In this document: piece by piece, positions 24,735 to 35,353 of the stretch | How the letters are laid out: each line of letters begins with the position of its first letter | How positions within the stretch are numbered: position 1 is the stretch's first letter | Notes under the pieces: generated by a model | What the model saw: only the letters and a program-made list of their open reading frames with translations | Databases searched by the model: none | What the model was told of the DNA's origin: nothing | Translations under genes and position numbers: made by a program | Assembly (NCBI GenBank): GCA_009694265.1 | Contig: SHVM01000004.1 | Coordinates: forward strand, 1-64,000 | DNA: 64,000 nt | From: Pseudolabrys sp. | Lineage (GTDB): Bacteria > Pseudomonadota > Alphaproteobacteria > Rhizobiales > Xanthobacteraceae | Direction of reading: 5' to 3'

Positions 24735-25832
24735 ATGCCGGCACGCGAAACAAACAAACTGGTGCTGCTTGCTGCCGGCGGCACCGGCGGCCATCTATTT
24801 CCGGCCGAAGCGCTGGCGGTCGTGCTTGAGAAGCGGGGCCTGATCGTTGATCTCGCCACCGACGCGCGCGCCGCGCATTATAAATTTCCCGCCCGCGCCG
24901 TGCATCTCATTCCGAGCGCCTCCGTGCGGGCGCGCCACCCCATCGCGCTCGCGCGCACCGGCCTGCTGCTGACGCTCGGCATCGCCAAGGCATGGGCCTT
25001 GATCGGACGCATCCGCCCGAACATTGTCGTCGGTTTCGGCGGCTATCCGAGCGTGCCGCCGCTACTGGCTGCATCGATGCGCGGCGTGCCAAGCGTGTTG
25101 CATGAGCAGAATGGCGTCATGGGCCGCGCCAACCGCCTGCTGGCGCCGCGCGTCACCGCGATTGCCACCAGCTTTCATACGTTGGCGCGCGTCGATCCGC
25201 GCGTGCAGAGCAAGATCGCATTCACCGGCAATCCGGTGCGCCCACAGGTGATCGCCGCGGCCGCGACGCCTTATTCGGCGCCGAGCGGAAAATTACGTTT
25301 TCTCGTGTTCGGCGGCAGCCAGGGCGCGCATGTGATGTCCGAGATTGTCCCGGCGGCCATCGAACGCATGCCGTCGGATATAAGTTCGCGTCTGGTCGTC
25401 ACGCAGCAAGCCCGGGCTGAAGACCTCGACGCCGTGCGCACGACTTACGCCCGGCTCGGCGTCGAAGCCGAGGCCGCTGCTTTTTTCCCCGACTTGCCGG
25501 CGCGCATGGCGGCGGCGCATCTGGTGATATCCCGCTCCGGCGCCTCCACGGTGGCGGAGCTTTCGGCTATCGGCCGCCCCGCTTTATTGGTGCCGTTGCC
25601 GCATGCGCTGGATCAGGACCAGTTCGCCAATGCCGGCGTGCTGGAGGCGGCCGGCGGGGCGATCCGGATCGAGCAGCGCGACTTCACCCCGGAACGCCTG
25701 GCATCGGAAATCGTGGCGCTTTCCGGCGATCCGGTCCGGCTGACGCGCATGGCAAAAGCTGCCAAATCGGCCGGCACCGTCGACGCCGCCGAACGGCTGG
25801 CGGATTTGGTCGTCAAAGTGGCGGGGGTTTGA
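24735..25832 (+). CDS. murG: UDP-GlcNAc:lipid I GlcNAc transferase
   Basis: AAGGTGGHLFPAEALA, GFGGYPSVPPLLAA, LHEQNGVMGRANR, FGGSQGA, SRSGASTVAEL. Confidence 0.96.
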   Translation: MPARETNKLVLLAAGGTGGHLFPAEALAVVLEKRGLIVDLATDARAAHYKFPARAVHLIPSASVRARHPIALARTGLLLTLGIAKAWALIGRIRPNIVVGFGGYPSVPPLLAASMRGVPSVLHEQNGVMGRANRLLAPRVTAIATSFHTLARVDPRVQSKIAFTGNPVRPQVIAAAATPYSAPSGKLRFLVFGGSQGAHVMSEIVPAAIERMPSDISSRLVVTQQARAEDLDAVRTTYARLGVEAEAAAFFPDLPARMAAAHLVISRSGASTVAELSAIGRPALLVPLPHALDQDQFANAGVLEAAGGAIRIEQRDFTPERLASEIVALSGDPVRLTRMAKAAKSAGTVDAAERLADLVVKVAGV

Positions 25833-25851
25833 AAGAGCTGTAAGCGATCCG

Positions 25852-25880
25852 TTGACATATGTAAGCGTTTGGCTTACATT
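25852..25880 (+). promoter_or_regulatory. Putative sigma70 promoter and autoregulatory operator of higBA
   Basis: TTGACA (25852-25857), 17-nt spacer, TACATT (25875-25880); inverted repeat ATGTAAGC-gtttg-GCTTACAT at 25859-25879 overlaps both; extra half-site TGTAAGC at 25839. Confidence 0.7.
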
Positions 25881-25885
25881 GCATT

Positions 25886-26164
25886 GTGATCGCGACATTC
25901 CGGAGCAAGGCGCTGGCCGATCTGTGGGCGAAAGGCCGCACGGCTAAGATCGACGTTAAGATGCGTCAGCGGATCCTGATCCGCCTCGATCGGCTAAACG
26001 CCGCGACCGCGCCGGCGCAGATGAACCTTCCTGGGTTTGATTACCACGCCCTGAAAGGCTTCGTTCCGACCCGCTACTCGGTCCATGTCAACGGGCCGTG
26101 GTGCATTACTTTCGAGTCTGATTCCGGCGACGCTCTACGCGTCGATTTCGAGCAATATCATTGA
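25886..26164 (+). CDS. higB: Type II toxin-antitoxin toxin, RelE/HigB family
   Basis: IATFRSKALADLWAKG...RLDRLNAATAPAQMNLPGFDYHALKG...RYSVHVNGPWCITFESDSGDALRVDFEQYH; coupled to an XRE-family antitoxin. Confidence 0.9.
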   Translation: MIATFRSKALADLWAKGRTAKIDVKMRQRILIRLDRLNAATAPAQMNLPGFDYHALKGFVPTRYSVHVNGPWCITFESDSGDALRVDFEQYH

Positions 26165-26496
26165 GGAGCCAAACCATGGTCGACTTTGTTGCCAAACGCG
26201 ATCCGAACCGCTGTCCGACGCATCCCGGTGAATTGCTGAGCGAGGTGATCCCGGCGACCGGCAAGAGCAAGACCGAGATTGCCGCGCTGTTGGGCATTTC
26301 CCGCCAGCACCTTTACGACATCCTGGCGCAGCGCAAGCCGGTGTCCCCCGCCGTCGCAGTCCGGCTCGGGAAGCTGTTCGGCGACGGGGCAGGCGTCTGG
26401 GTGCGGATGCAGGGCGCCTACGACACATGGCGTGCCGAGCGCGAACTCGCCGCCGAAATCAGGAAGATAAGGACGCTGAAGGCGGCGGCGGCGTGA
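26161..26496 (+). CDS. higA: HigA-family antitoxin (XRE HTH)
   Basis: THPGELLSEVIPATGKSKTEIAALLGISRQHLYDILAQRKPVSPAVAVRLGKLFGDGAGVWVRMQGAYD; 4-bp overlap with higB. Confidence 0.92.
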   Translation: MRSQTMVDFVAKRDPNRCPTHPGELLSEVIPATGKSKTEIAALLGISRQHLYDILAQRKPVSPAVAVRLGKLFGDGAGVWVRMQGAYDTWRAERELAAEIRKIRTLKAAAA

Positions 26497-26601
26497 CCGG
26501 ATAGCAAGAATTTAAGCATTCCGCCAAGAACCGGGCTTGGCCGGTCTTGTTTCCGCCTTCCATGTCTTGCAATAAGCACCCAGCAAACCGAGGGCGACTC
26601 C

Positions 26602-28002
26602 ATGAAATTGCCGCGCGACATCGGTCCGGTGCATTTCGTCGGCATCGGCGGTATTGGCATGAGCGGGATCGCCGAGGTGCTGGCCAATCTCGGCTATACC
26701 GTCACCGGCTCCGACGTCTCCGACAGCGCCAACGTCAAGCGGTTGCGCGACAAGGGCATCAAGGTTGCCATCGGCCACAAGGCCGAGAACGTCAACGGCG
26801 CCGATGTGGTTGTGGTCTCCTCCGCCATCAAACGCGACAATCCGGAACTTGTCGCCGCGCGCGCCAAGCGGCTGCCGGTGGTGCGGCGCGCCGAAATGCT
26901 GGCCGAGCTGATGCGGCTCAAGAGCTGCGTGGCCATCGCCGGCACCCATGGCAAGACCACGACCACGTCGCTGGTTGCGGCGCTGCTCGATGCCGGAGGC
27001 CTCGACCCGACCGTGATCAATGGCGGCATCATCAACGCCTATGGCACCAATGCGCGGCTCGGGGCCGGCGATTGGATGGTGGTGGAGGCTGATGAATCCG
27101 ACGGCACGTTCTTGAAACTGCCCGCCGACATCGCCATCGTCACCAATATCGATCCCGAACATCTCGACCATTTCCACACTTTCGACGCAGTGCAGGACGC
27201 CTTCCGCGCCTTCGTCGAGAATATTCCGTTCTATGGATTCGCGGTGATGTGCACCGATCATCCTGTGGTGCAGACGCTGGTCGAAAAACTGGAAGACCGC
27301 CGCATTCTCACCTACGGCGAAAATCCGCAGGCCGATATTCGTCTGGTTGACCTGGATCATCACGATGGCCAATCGCGCTTCACGGTACTGTTCCACGATC
27401 GCGCCGGGAAAACCACCCACAGCATCGACAAGCTCACCATGCCGATGCCGGGGCGCCACAATGCGCTCAACGCCACCGCGGCCATTGCCGTCGCCCATGA
27501 GCTCGGCATCAAGGATGATATGATCCGCAAGGCGCTTGGCAGCTTCGGCGGCGTCAAGCGGCGCTTCACAAAAGTTGGCGAGTGGAACGGCGCCGTCATC
27601 ATCGACGACTACGGCCATCATCCGGTCGAGATCGCAGCCGTGCTGCGCGCCGCGCGCGAAAGCGCCAAGGGCCAGGTGATCGCGGTGATGCAGCCGCATC
27701 GCTACACGCGGCTGTCCGCGCTGTTCGAACAATTTTGTTCCTGCTTCAACGATGCCGACGCTGTTGTGGTGGCGCCGGTCTATTCGGCGGGCGAGGCGCC
27801 GATCGCAGGGATAGACCGCGACGCGCTGGTGCAGGGCCTGCGCGCGCACGGCCACCGCCAGACGATTGCGCTCGATGGTCCGGAAAAACTCGCCGGCATT
27901 ATCAAGAGCCTGGCGAAGCCGGGCGATTATGTCGTCTGCCTCGGCGCTGGCTCAATCACGCAATGGGCTTATGCGCTGCCGGGTGAGTTGAGGGCGCTAT
28001 GA
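26602..28002 (+). CDS. murC: UDP-MurNAc:L-Ala ligase
   Basis: [51 protein letters not shown]. Confidence 0.97.
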   Translation: MKLPRDIGPVHFVGIGGIGMSGIAEVLANLGYTVTGSDVSDSANVKRLRDKGIKVAIGHKAENVNGADVVVVSSAIKRDNPELVAARAKRLPVVRRAEMLAELMRLKSCVAIAGTHGKTTTTSLVAALLDAGGLDPTVINGGIINAYGTNARLGAGDWMVVEADESDGTFLKLPADIAIVTNIDPEHLDHFHTFDAVQDAFRAFVENIPFYGFAVMCTDHPVVQTLVEKLEDRRILTYGENPQADIRLVDLDHHDGQSRFTVLFHDRAGKTTHSIDKLTMPMPGRHNALNATAAIAVAHELGIKDDMIRKALGSFGGVKRRFTKVGEWNGAVIIDDYGHHPVEIAAVLRAARESAKGQVIAVMQPHRYTRLSALFEQFCSCFNDADAVVVAPVYSAGEAPIAGIDRDALVQGLRAHGHRQTIALDGPEKLAGIIKSLAKPGDYVVCLGAGSITQWAYALPGELRAL

Positions 28003-28913
28003 GTTTTCCCGATATCGTCCCGGACTTGAAAGCCCGCATGCCCGAGCTGCGCGGGCGGCTATTGGCGAACCAGAAGCTCGGCGAATTCACCTGGTTTCGC
28101 GTCGGCGGTCCGGCGCAGGCGTTTTTCATGCCGGCGGACGAAGACGATCTGGCTTATTTTTTGAAAAACTTGCCGGCGGAAATTCCCGTCGATGTGATCG
28201 GCGCCGGTTCGAACCTTATTGTGCGTGATGGCGGCGTGCCGGGCGTGGTGGTGCGGCTTGGCCGCGGCTTCAACGACATCGGCACGCCAGACAATCATCG
28301 TGTCGCCGCCGGCACCGCCATGCTCGACGTGATGGTTGCGCGCGCCGCACAGACCGCCGGTATCGCCGGTCTGGCCTTCCTGAGCGGCATTCCCGGTACC
28401 GTCGGCGGCGCGCTGCGCATGAATGGCGGCGCCTATGGGGCGGAGACCAAGGACGTGCTGATTGAGGCGCGTGGGCTGGACCGGCAGGGTAATGCCCGCA
28501 CTTTCAGCAATGCCGAGATGGGATTTTCCTATCGCCATTGCAGCGTGTCCGGCGATGTCATCTTCACCGCCGCGACATTTCAGGGCCGCGCCGGTGATCC
28601 CGATCAAATTGCCGCCGAGATGGCCGAAATCAAGGGAAAGCGCGAGGCGAGCCAGCCGCGCAATCGCACCGGCGGCTCCACCTTCAAGAATCCGCCGGGC
28701 GCCAGCGCCTGGAAACTGGTGGACGAGGCCGGCTGCCGCGGACTTAAAGTCGGCCGCGCCCAAGTCTCCGAGCTGCACAGCAATTTTCTGATCAATGTCG
28801 ACGGCGCCAGCGCCGCCGACATCGAAACGGTGGGCGAATCCGTGCGCGAGCGAGTCAAGGCGCATTCCGGCATCGAGCTGGAATGGGAAATTAAGAGGAT
28901 TGGGGTGAAGTAG
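27999..28913 (+). CDS. murB: UDP-N-acetylenolpyruvoylglucosamine reductase
   Basis: [64 protein letters not shown]. Confidence 0.96.
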   Translation: MSFPDIVPDLKARMPELRGRLLANQKLGEFTWFRVGGPAQAFFMPADEDDLAYFLKNLPAEIPVDVIGAGSNLIVRDGGVPGVVVRLGRGFNDIGTPDNHRVAAGTAMLDVMVARAAQTAGIAGLAFLSGIPGTVGGALRMNGGAYGAETKDVLIEARGLDRQGNARTFSNAEMGFSYRHCSVSGDVIFTAATFQGRAGDPDQIAAEMAEIKGKREASQPRNRTGGSTFKNPPGASAWKLVDEAGCRGLKVGRAQVSELHSNFLINVDGASAADIETVGESVRERVKAHSGIELEWEIKRIGVK

Positions 28914-28923
28914 ACTCGCCGTT

Positions 28924-28952
28924 GTCATGGCCGGGACGAGCCCGGCCATGAC
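28924..28952. repeat. Perfect 12-bp inverted repeat of the GTCATGGCCGGG family; possible bidirectional terminator
   Basis: gtcatggccggg-acgag-cccggccatgac between convergent murB and TPR gene. Confidence 0.85.
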
Positions 28953-28963
28953 AGAAGAGACAC

Positions 28964-29539
28964 TTAAAGCTTCCGCTCCGGCTCCTTGACGATGAGATTT
29001 CGTTCTTTCAGCCACGGATTGATCGCCAGTGCGCGCTTGAGCGGTGCCTGCGCCTCGGCTTTCTTGCCCTGCTCGATCAGAATAATGCCCTGGCCGGCCA
29101 GCGCCGCATAATGCATCGGCTCCAACGCCAGTGTGCGGTCGAGCGCGGCAAGCGAAGCGTCGTAGCTGCCGGCGAGAAACAAGACATAGGCGAGCTGGTT
29201 CCAGCCTTCGGCAAATCGCGGCGCATGCTTGACGAGGGCTTCCAGATGGACGAGCGCGTTGCCATAGTCGAACCGCAGTTGCGCTTCGCGCGAGCTTTCG
29301 AGCAGCCGCTGCGATTCTTCGTCCGCGAAACCGCGCCAGAATGTCCAGATCTGATCTTCGATTTCGCGCGCGTCGGCTTCGTCCTTGGCGCTGCTGAGTT
29401 CGGCGAACAATGCCGCCCGCTGTTTCGCCGCATTCTCGCTCAATCCTGCGGCCGGCGGCAGTTGGCCGGCATGGAGCGGCGCGGCCGCCAGGATCAGCAG
29501 CGCCGCGGCAGTCATCATGCGGATCGTTTGCCTTAACAT
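28964..29539 (-). CDS. Secreted tetratricopeptide repeat protein
   Basis: Signal sequence MLRQTIRMMTAAALLILAAAPLHA; TPR units HAPRFAEGWNQLAYVLFLAGSYDASLAALDRTLALEPMHYAALAGQGIILIEQGK. Confidence 0.75.
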   Translation of the reverse strand: MLRQTIRMMTAAALLILAAAPLHAGQLPPAAGLSENAAKQRAALFAELSSAKDEADAREIEDQIWTFWRGFADEESQRLLESSREAQLRFDYGNALVHLEALVKHAPRFAEGWNQLAYVLFLAGSYDASLAALDRTLALEPMHYAALAGQGIILIEQGKKAEAQAPLKRALAINPWLKERNLIVKEPERKL

Positions 29540-29683
29540 TGGGATACAATGGCGGGCAGGCGACGGTCTTGCAATATAAGCGGCTGGATCGGCCGTTACT
29601 GAAATGCTCGACGGCGCGTTCAAGTTCGATTCTATTGGTACGGAAACGAATCAGCCTTCGGCTGCGGAGCCCGGATAGACAAT

Positions 29684-30604
29684 ATGGCCAAACACGTCGC
29701 GGTTCTGATGGGGGGCTGGTCGGCCGAGCGCGAGGTTTCCTTGCGCTCCGGCAAGGCCTGCGCGGATGCAGCCGATCGGGCCGGCTATCGCGTCAGCCGC
29801 GTCGACGTGACGCGCGAGATCGCCGCGACTTTGCGCGCCCTCAAGCCCGATTGTGCGCTCAACGTGTTGCACGGCCGTCCCGGCGAGGACGGCACCCTGC
29901 AAGGCCTGCTGGAAATTCTCGGCGTCCCCTACAGCCATTCCGGCGTGATGGCGTCGGCCGTCGCCATGCAGAAGGACATCGCCAAGACCGTGCTGAAAGC
30001 CGCCGGCGTTCCGGTGCCCGGCGGCATGGTCGCGACGCGCGCGCAGGCCGCCAAGAAGCACCTGCTGCCGCCGCCTTATGTGATCAAGCCGGTGGCGGAA
30101 GGCTCCAGCGTTGGCGTGTTCATCGTGCGCGAGGACCACAAGCACCCGCCGCAGGAATTGACGCGCGCCGACTGGACATTCGGCGAGCGGGTGCTGGTCG
30201 AGCCCTATATTCCCGGCAAGGAACTCACTTGTGCGGTAATGGGCGACAAGATGCTCGGCGTCATCGAGATCGTCCCCGCCGTCAAATTCTACGACTACGA
30301 AGCCAAATACGCCCCCGGCGGCTCAAAACATTTGTTGCCGGCGCCGGTCGCGCCCGAAATCTACGAGGAATGCCGCCGTCTGTCGCTGGCCGCCCATCGC
30401 GCGCTCGGCTGCCGCGGCGTCACGCGTTCGGACTTCCGCTACGACGACAGCCTCACCGGCGCCCAGGGTCTTGCCTGCCTGGAGGTGAATACCCAGCCAG
30501 GCATGACCGAAACCTCGCTGGTGCCAGAGCTTGCCGCCCATGCCGGCATCGGTTTCGAGCAACTGGTGGCCTGGATGATCGAGGACGCGTCGCTGGATCG
30601 GTGA
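29684..30604 (+). CDS. ddl: D-alanine--D-alanine ligase
   Basis: VLMGGWSAEREVSLRSG, HGRPGEDGTLQGLLE, YVIKPVAEGSSVGV, EVNTQPGMTETSL. Confidence 0.96.
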   Translation: MAKHVAVLMGGWSAEREVSLRSGKACADAADRAGYRVSRVDVTREIAATLRALKPDCALNVLHGRPGEDGTLQGLLEILGVPYSHSGVMASAVAMQKDIAKTVLKAAGVPVPGGMVATRAQAAKKHLLPPPYVIKPVAEGSSVGVFIVREDHKHPPQELTRADWTFGERVLVEPYIPGKELTCAVMGDKMLGVIEIVPAVKFYDYEAKYAPGGSKHLLPAPVAPEIYEECRRLSLAAHRALGCRGVTRSDFRYDDSLTGAQGLACLEVNTQPGMTETSLVPELAAHAGIGFEQLVAWMIEDASLDR

Positions 30605-30830
30605 TGCAGGGCCAAACCGTGCCCCACCCGCCACACCCCGCCTAAGTTACCGAAGTCTCTGCGCAATCCCTCAATCTTTACACTTCATTTACCAAAGCGC
30701 CCCAAGACTAGGCATTGGCGGCGCCTCGAGCGCTTGGCCGCGCGGATAGCCGTGCGGCCTTGTCGTCGAAAAGCTTGCCGCCAAAGCGCTTGCGGCCCAT
30801 CCGGGCATAACTTTTAAAGAGCCGATCGCG

Positions 30831-31826
30831 ATGGATGTTCGAGGACGCCTCGCTCAATCGCCAAAGCCAAAGCTGAAACGACGCGACGTGGCCGCTGCAC
30901 GGCTACAGTCGCACGCTTGGCCGGTATCGATGCCGGGCTGGCGCCGTCTTGCGCATCGCTGGGGCGCAGCCATCCTCGAATTCAAGCCGCCGCGTGGTGC
31001 GGGCTCCTCGGCCGCCGCTTTGCTGCTGCTCGCCAGCGCCAGCTACGGCGCGGTCAAGGGCGGCCATGTCGAGGTGATTGCCGCGCAGATGCAGGACCTC
31101 TGCGACCAGGCTGCCAATGGCGCAGGCTTCGGCATTTCCGAGATCGCGCTGGCCGGCGAGCATGAAGTCCGCCGCCAGGACATTCTGACACTGGCCGGCA
31201 TCACCGGCCGCTCATCGCTGCTGTTCCTCGATGCCGCGCGCATGCGCGCACGGCTCATGAGCAATCCGTGGATCGCCGAGGCCACGGTGCTCAAACTTTA
31301 TCCCGGGCGCTTACGCATCGAGATCAAGGAGCGCGAGGCCTTCGCGCTGTGGCAGAAGGCCGGCCGCGTCTCGCTGATCGCCGCCGACGGCACCGTGCTT
31401 GAGCCCACCGTGCCGCGACGCTTCGCCGCGCTGCCGCAAGTGGTCGGTCCCGGCGCCGAGCACGCGGCGCGGGATTTTCTTGCCGTGCTCGTGCGCTATC
31501 CGCAGATCGCGCGCGTGGTCGACGCCTCGGTGCTGGTGGCCGAGCGGCGCTGGAACCTGCATCTGAAAGGCGGCGTCGAGGTGCTGCTGCCGGAAGCCGA
31601 GCCCGCGCGCGCGCTGATGACATTAGTCGAGCTTGAGCGATCCAAAAAACTGCTCGCGCGCGACATCGTCGCGGTCGATCTGCGGCTGGCCGATCGCGTC
31701 ACGGTGCGCCAGTCGGATGGTGCCGCGGCAGTGCGCGACGAGGCGCTCAAAGCCGCCGAAAAGGACAAAGAAAAGAAGACCAAGGGGAACAAGAGCAAGG
31801 CAAGCGAAAAGGGGAGCGACGCATGA
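30831..31826 (+). CDS. ftsQ: Cell division protein FtsQ
   Basis: POTRA-like EIALAGEHEVRRQDILTLAGI...NPWIAEATVLKLYPGRLRIEIKEREAFALWQ. Confidence 0.92.
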   Translation: MDVRGRLAQSPKPKLKRRDVAAARLQSHAWPVSMPGWRRLAHRWGAAILEFKPPRGAGSSAAALLLLASASYGAVKGGHVEVIAAQMQDLCDQAANGAGFGISEIALAGEHEVRRQDILTLAGITGRSSLLFLDAARMRARLMSNPWIAEATVLKLYPGRLRIEIKEREAFALWQKAGRVSLIAADGTVLEPTVPRRFAALPQVVGPGAEHAARDFLAVLVRYPQIARVVDASVLVAERRWNLHLKGGVEVLLPEAEPARALMTLVELERSKKLLARDIVAVDLRLADRVTVRQSDGAAAVRDEALKAAEKDKEKKTKGNKSKASEKGSDA

Positions 31827-33145
31827 CCGTGCTGCGCTTCGGCCTCACCCCCAAGATGAAACCGGTGTCGCCCAAGCGCGCGGCCGTGGTCGCCGCGCTC
31901 GACATCGGCACCAGCAAGATCGTCTGCATGATTGCGCGGCTCGAGCCGCAGGCGCCGCAGGACGTGCTGCGCCGCCGCAGCCACGGCGTGCGCGTTCTCG
32001 GCTTTGCCCATACCGCGGCCAGCGGCATCAAGGCAGGCTCTGTGGTCGATCTCATGGACGCCGAGGAGCGGGCCCGCCAGGCCATCGACATCGCCGAAAG
32101 CATGGCCGGCGTACAGCTCGAATCCGTGGTGGTGTCGCTGTCCGGCGGGCGCCCCGGCAGCGAGCGCTTCGTCGCCAATATCGAGCTGGCCGGCGGCGTG
32201 GTGACCGATGGCGAGATCGCCCGCGTGCTGGCGGCGGCCAGCCGTCATTCGGTGCGCGACGGGCGCGCCGTGCTGCATTCGCTTCCCATCGGTTATGCGC
32301 TCGACGCCGCCGCCGGCATCCGCGAGCCGCGCGGCATGATCGGGCATCGTTTCGGCGTCGACATGCATATGGTCACCGCCGACGTGGCGACCGTGCGCAA
32401 TCTGATGCTCACGGTCGAGCGCAGCCATTTGGCGGTCGAGGCGATGGTGGTCTCACCCTACATGGCGGGTTTGGCGGTTTTGGCCGACGACGAGGCCGAT
32501 CTCGGTGCTGCCTGCATCGATCTGGGTGCTGGAACCACCACCTTGGCGGTCTTTTCCCGCGGGCGTTTCGTGCATGCCGACGGTTTTGCTCTCGGCGGCC
32601 ACCACGTCACTATGGACCTGGCCCGCGGGCTGAACACCCGAATCGCCGATGCTGAGCGAATCAAAGCGATTTATGGCAGTGTTTTGTCGGGTGGATCGGA
32701 TGAACGCGACATGATCACGGTACCTCCGGTCGGCGATGACGAGCGCGAGCCGCCGCAATTTGTCTCGCGAGCGGCGCTTGTGCGCATCGTCAAGCCGCGG
32801 ATCGAGGAAATTCTGGAAATGGTGCGCGATCGTCTTAGCGCATCCCCGTTCGCGGCCGAGCCGCGCGGGCGTGTGGTCTTGACCGGCGGCGCCAGCCAGC
32901 TCTCAGGCCTTGCCGATCTGGCCACGCGCATCTTGCGCCGGAAGGTGCGTATCGGACGCCCGCTTGGGCTGGCGGGCTTGCCCGACGACGCTAAAGGTCC
33001 GGCATTTGCCGTGGCGGCAGGCCTGTTGGTCTATCCGCAAGCGGCACATCTTGAACACTTCGAACCGCGGCGAACGCGGCAATTGATGACGGGAACGGGC
33101 GGTTACATGGCACGGGTCGGACAATGGCTGCGCGAAAGCTTCTGA
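31823..33145 (+). CDS. ftsA: Cell division protein FtsA
   Basis: VAALDIGTSKIVCMIA, AACIDLGAGTTTLAVF, RGRVVLTGGASQLSGL. Confidence 0.96.
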   Translation: MTVLRFGLTPKMKPVSPKRAAVVAALDIGTSKIVCMIARLEPQAPQDVLRRRSHGVRVLGFAHTAASGIKAGSVVDLMDAEERARQAIDIAESMAGVQLESVVVSLSGGRPGSERFVANIELAGGVVTDGEIARVLAAASRHSVRDGRAVLHSLPIGYALDAAAGIREPRGMIGHRFGVDMHMVTADVATVRNLMLTVERSHLAVEAMVVSPYMAGLAVLADDEADLGAACIDLGAGTTTLAVFSRGRFVHADGFALGGHHVTMDLARGLNTRIADAERIKAIYGSVLSGGSDERDMITVPPVGDDEREPPQFVSRAALVRIVKPRIEEILEMVRDRLSASPFAAEPRGRVVLTGGASQLSGLADLATRILRRKVRIGRPLGLAGLPDDAKGPAFAVAAGLLVYPQAAHLEHFEPRRTRQLMTGTGGYMARVGQWLRESF

Positions 33146-33268
33146 CCCAACTCACTCAACCCACGAAGGGGCCGGTGGCGGACCGGCCTGTTCGGCGGCG
33201 TGCAATGGCGGTGGCGCAAGGCGCGCTTCGCTTAAGCCTGCTGTCCGTGCATTAACAAAGGAAATCAC

Positions 33269-34939
33269 ATGACCATCAATCTGAAGATCCCAGACATTCG
33301 CGAGATGAAACCGCGAATTACCGTGTTCGGTGTCGGCGGCGCCGGTGGCAATGCCGTCAACAACATGATCACGGCAGGGCTGCAGGGCGTCGACTTTGTC
33401 GTCGCCAATACCGACGCGCAGGCGCTCACCATGTCCAAGGCCGAGCGCATCGTGCAAATGGGCACGCAGGTGACCGAGGGTCTCGGCGCCGGCTCGCAGC
33501 CCGAAGTCGGACGTGCTGCGGCCGAAGAAGTGATCGACGAGATCCGCGATCATCTCACCGGCGCACACATGGTGTTCGTCACAGCCGGGATGGGTGGCGG
33601 CACCGGCACCGGCGCCGCGCCGATCATCGCCAAGACCGCGCGCGAACTCGGCATCCTCACGGTCGGCGTGGTCACCAAGCCGTTCCAATTCGAAGGCGCA
33701 CGCCGCATGCGCTTTGCTGAAGCCGGCATCGTGGAATTGCAGAAATTCGTCGACACGCTTCTGGTGATCCCGAACCAGAATTTGTTCCGGGTGGCCAATG
33801 AGAAGACGACTTTCGCCGACGCCTTCGCCATGGCCGACCAGGTGCTCTATTCGGGCGTCGCCTGCATCACCGATCTGATGGTCAAGGAAGGCCTGATTAA
33901 TCTCGATTTCGCCGACGTACGCGCGGTCATGCGCGAGATGGGCAAGGCGATGATGGGAACCGGCGAAGCCTCCGGCGAGAAGCGGGCGAGCATCGCGGCC
34001 GAAGGCGCCATCAATAATCCGTTGATCGACGACGCCTCCATGAAGGGCGCCAAGGGCCTGCTGATCTCGATCACCGGCGGCAAAGACCTCACGCTCTACG
34101 AAGTGGATGAGGCCGCCACCCGCATCCGTGAGGAAGTCGATCAGGACGCCAACATCATCGTCGGCGCCACCTTCGACGAAAGTCTGGAAGGCATCATCCG
34201 CGTCTCGGTGGTGGCAACCGGCATCGATCACGCCAATGCCTCGCGCCAGCAGCAACCTGCGGAAAAGGCGCTGAAGGAACTCGCCGGCCGGGTGCGCAGC
34301 GAAAGCCGCCGCGCCGTCGACCGGATTGAGCGCAACCCGCAGCCTGCAACCGCCAGCGCCGCATTGGTGCAATCCGCCGCCCATGCCGCGGTCGCCGCCG
34401 CCATCCTGCCGCCAAGCGCGATCGAGGACGTCTCGATCCGGCCGATGCCGATGAAGCCCTCATTGTTCGAGCCGGTGGGCGAAGCGCCGCAGGCCGAACT
34501 GCCGATACCGGCGACCTTCATTCCGCCGGCGCCCGAACGCACGGCACGCACGCCGCGCATGCCGCGCTTCGACGAATTGCCGCTGCCGGCGCAGAACGAG
34601 ATGCGGGCGCAGCGCGGCGAGCTTACCGACGATCACCCGGAAAAACGCCGCATGTCGCTGATGCAACGGCTGGCCTCGGTCGGTCTTGGCCGCAAGCCGG
34701 AGGAAGCCGAGGCGCCACCGGCGCCGCGCACGGCACGTCCGATGCCGCAGTTCGAGCGTCCGCCGCAGCGGCCGACGGCCCGGCATCCGGAAGGAAGGGC
34801 TGGCGAGCCGGTCTCGGAATATGCCCGCCGCGCCGCGCCGCAGGGCCTCGACCCGCATGGACGGTCGGCGCCTGTGCATAATTCGGGCGAGGATGACCAG
34901 CTCGATATCCCGGCCTTCCTGCGCCGGCAGGCCAACTGA
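33269..34939 (+). CDS. ftsZ: Cell division protein FtsZ
   Basis: [41 protein letters not shown]-terminal [14 protein letters not shown]. Confidence 0.98.
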   Translation: MTINLKIPDIREMKPRITVFGVGGAGGNAVNNMITAGLQGVDFVVANTDAQALTMSKAERIVQMGTQVTEGLGAGSQPEVGRAAAEEVIDEIRDHLTGAHMVFVTAGMGGGTGTGAAPIIAKTARELGILTVGVVTKPFQFEGARRMRFAEAGIVELQKFVDTLLVIPNQNLFRVANEKTTFADAFAMADQVLYSGVACITDLMVKEGLINLDFADVRAVMREMGKAMMGTGEASGEKRASIAAEGAINNPLIDDASMKGAKGLLISITGGKDLTLYEVDEAATRIREEVDQDANIIVGATFDESLEGIIRVSVVATGIDHANASRQQQPAEKALKELAGRVRSESRRAVDRIERNPQPATASAALVQSAAHAAVAAAILPPSAIEDVSIRPMPMKPSLFEPVGEAPQAELPIPATFIPPAPERTARTPRMPRFDELPLPAQNEMRAQRGELTDDHPEKRRMSLMQRLASVGLGRKPEEAEAPPAPRTARPMPQFERPPQRPTARHPEGRAGEPVSEYARRAAPQGLDPHGRSAPVHNSGEDDQLDIPAFLRRQAN

Positions 34940-34961
34940 CTGCGCCGAAAGCTTAAGCATA

Positions 34962-34988
34962 GCCCCGCTCCATGACCTGGAGCGGGGC
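34962..34988 (+). terminator. Perfect 10-bp stem hairpin 3' of ftsZ, candidate terminator/processing site
   Basis: gccccgctcc-atgacct-ggagcggggc, 23 bp after the ftsZ stop; no T-tract. Confidence 0.5.
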
Positions 34989-35353
34989 GCAACGCCCCGG
35001 CCGCGCTCCGGCTGTCTTTGATTAAACCATTGAATTAGATGCTGTTTTTGTAAAGTCACTGAAACTCGCGGGTCGCTGCCGAAACCCTTTGCGAACCCGC
35101 AAGCTTGCCCCGGCAAGGTAAATCCGAACATCAGGCCCGCAGCCGTGTGGAATTGCGGCAAAAAAGGGTAACAGTCGGTAAGAAAGCGTGAGTTGGCTAT
35201 ACCTTCGGGCACGCCTAAGTTTCAGTGGTGAAAGGGACTTTTTGGTCCCGGGGGTTACCGCTTATTCCTTCGAGCGTTCTGAGTTGAAGGCAAAAATATG
35301 GCCCCACTGGGGTCTGGGATAGGACCGCGCGGCTCGCTTGCGAGCTGGCGGGC

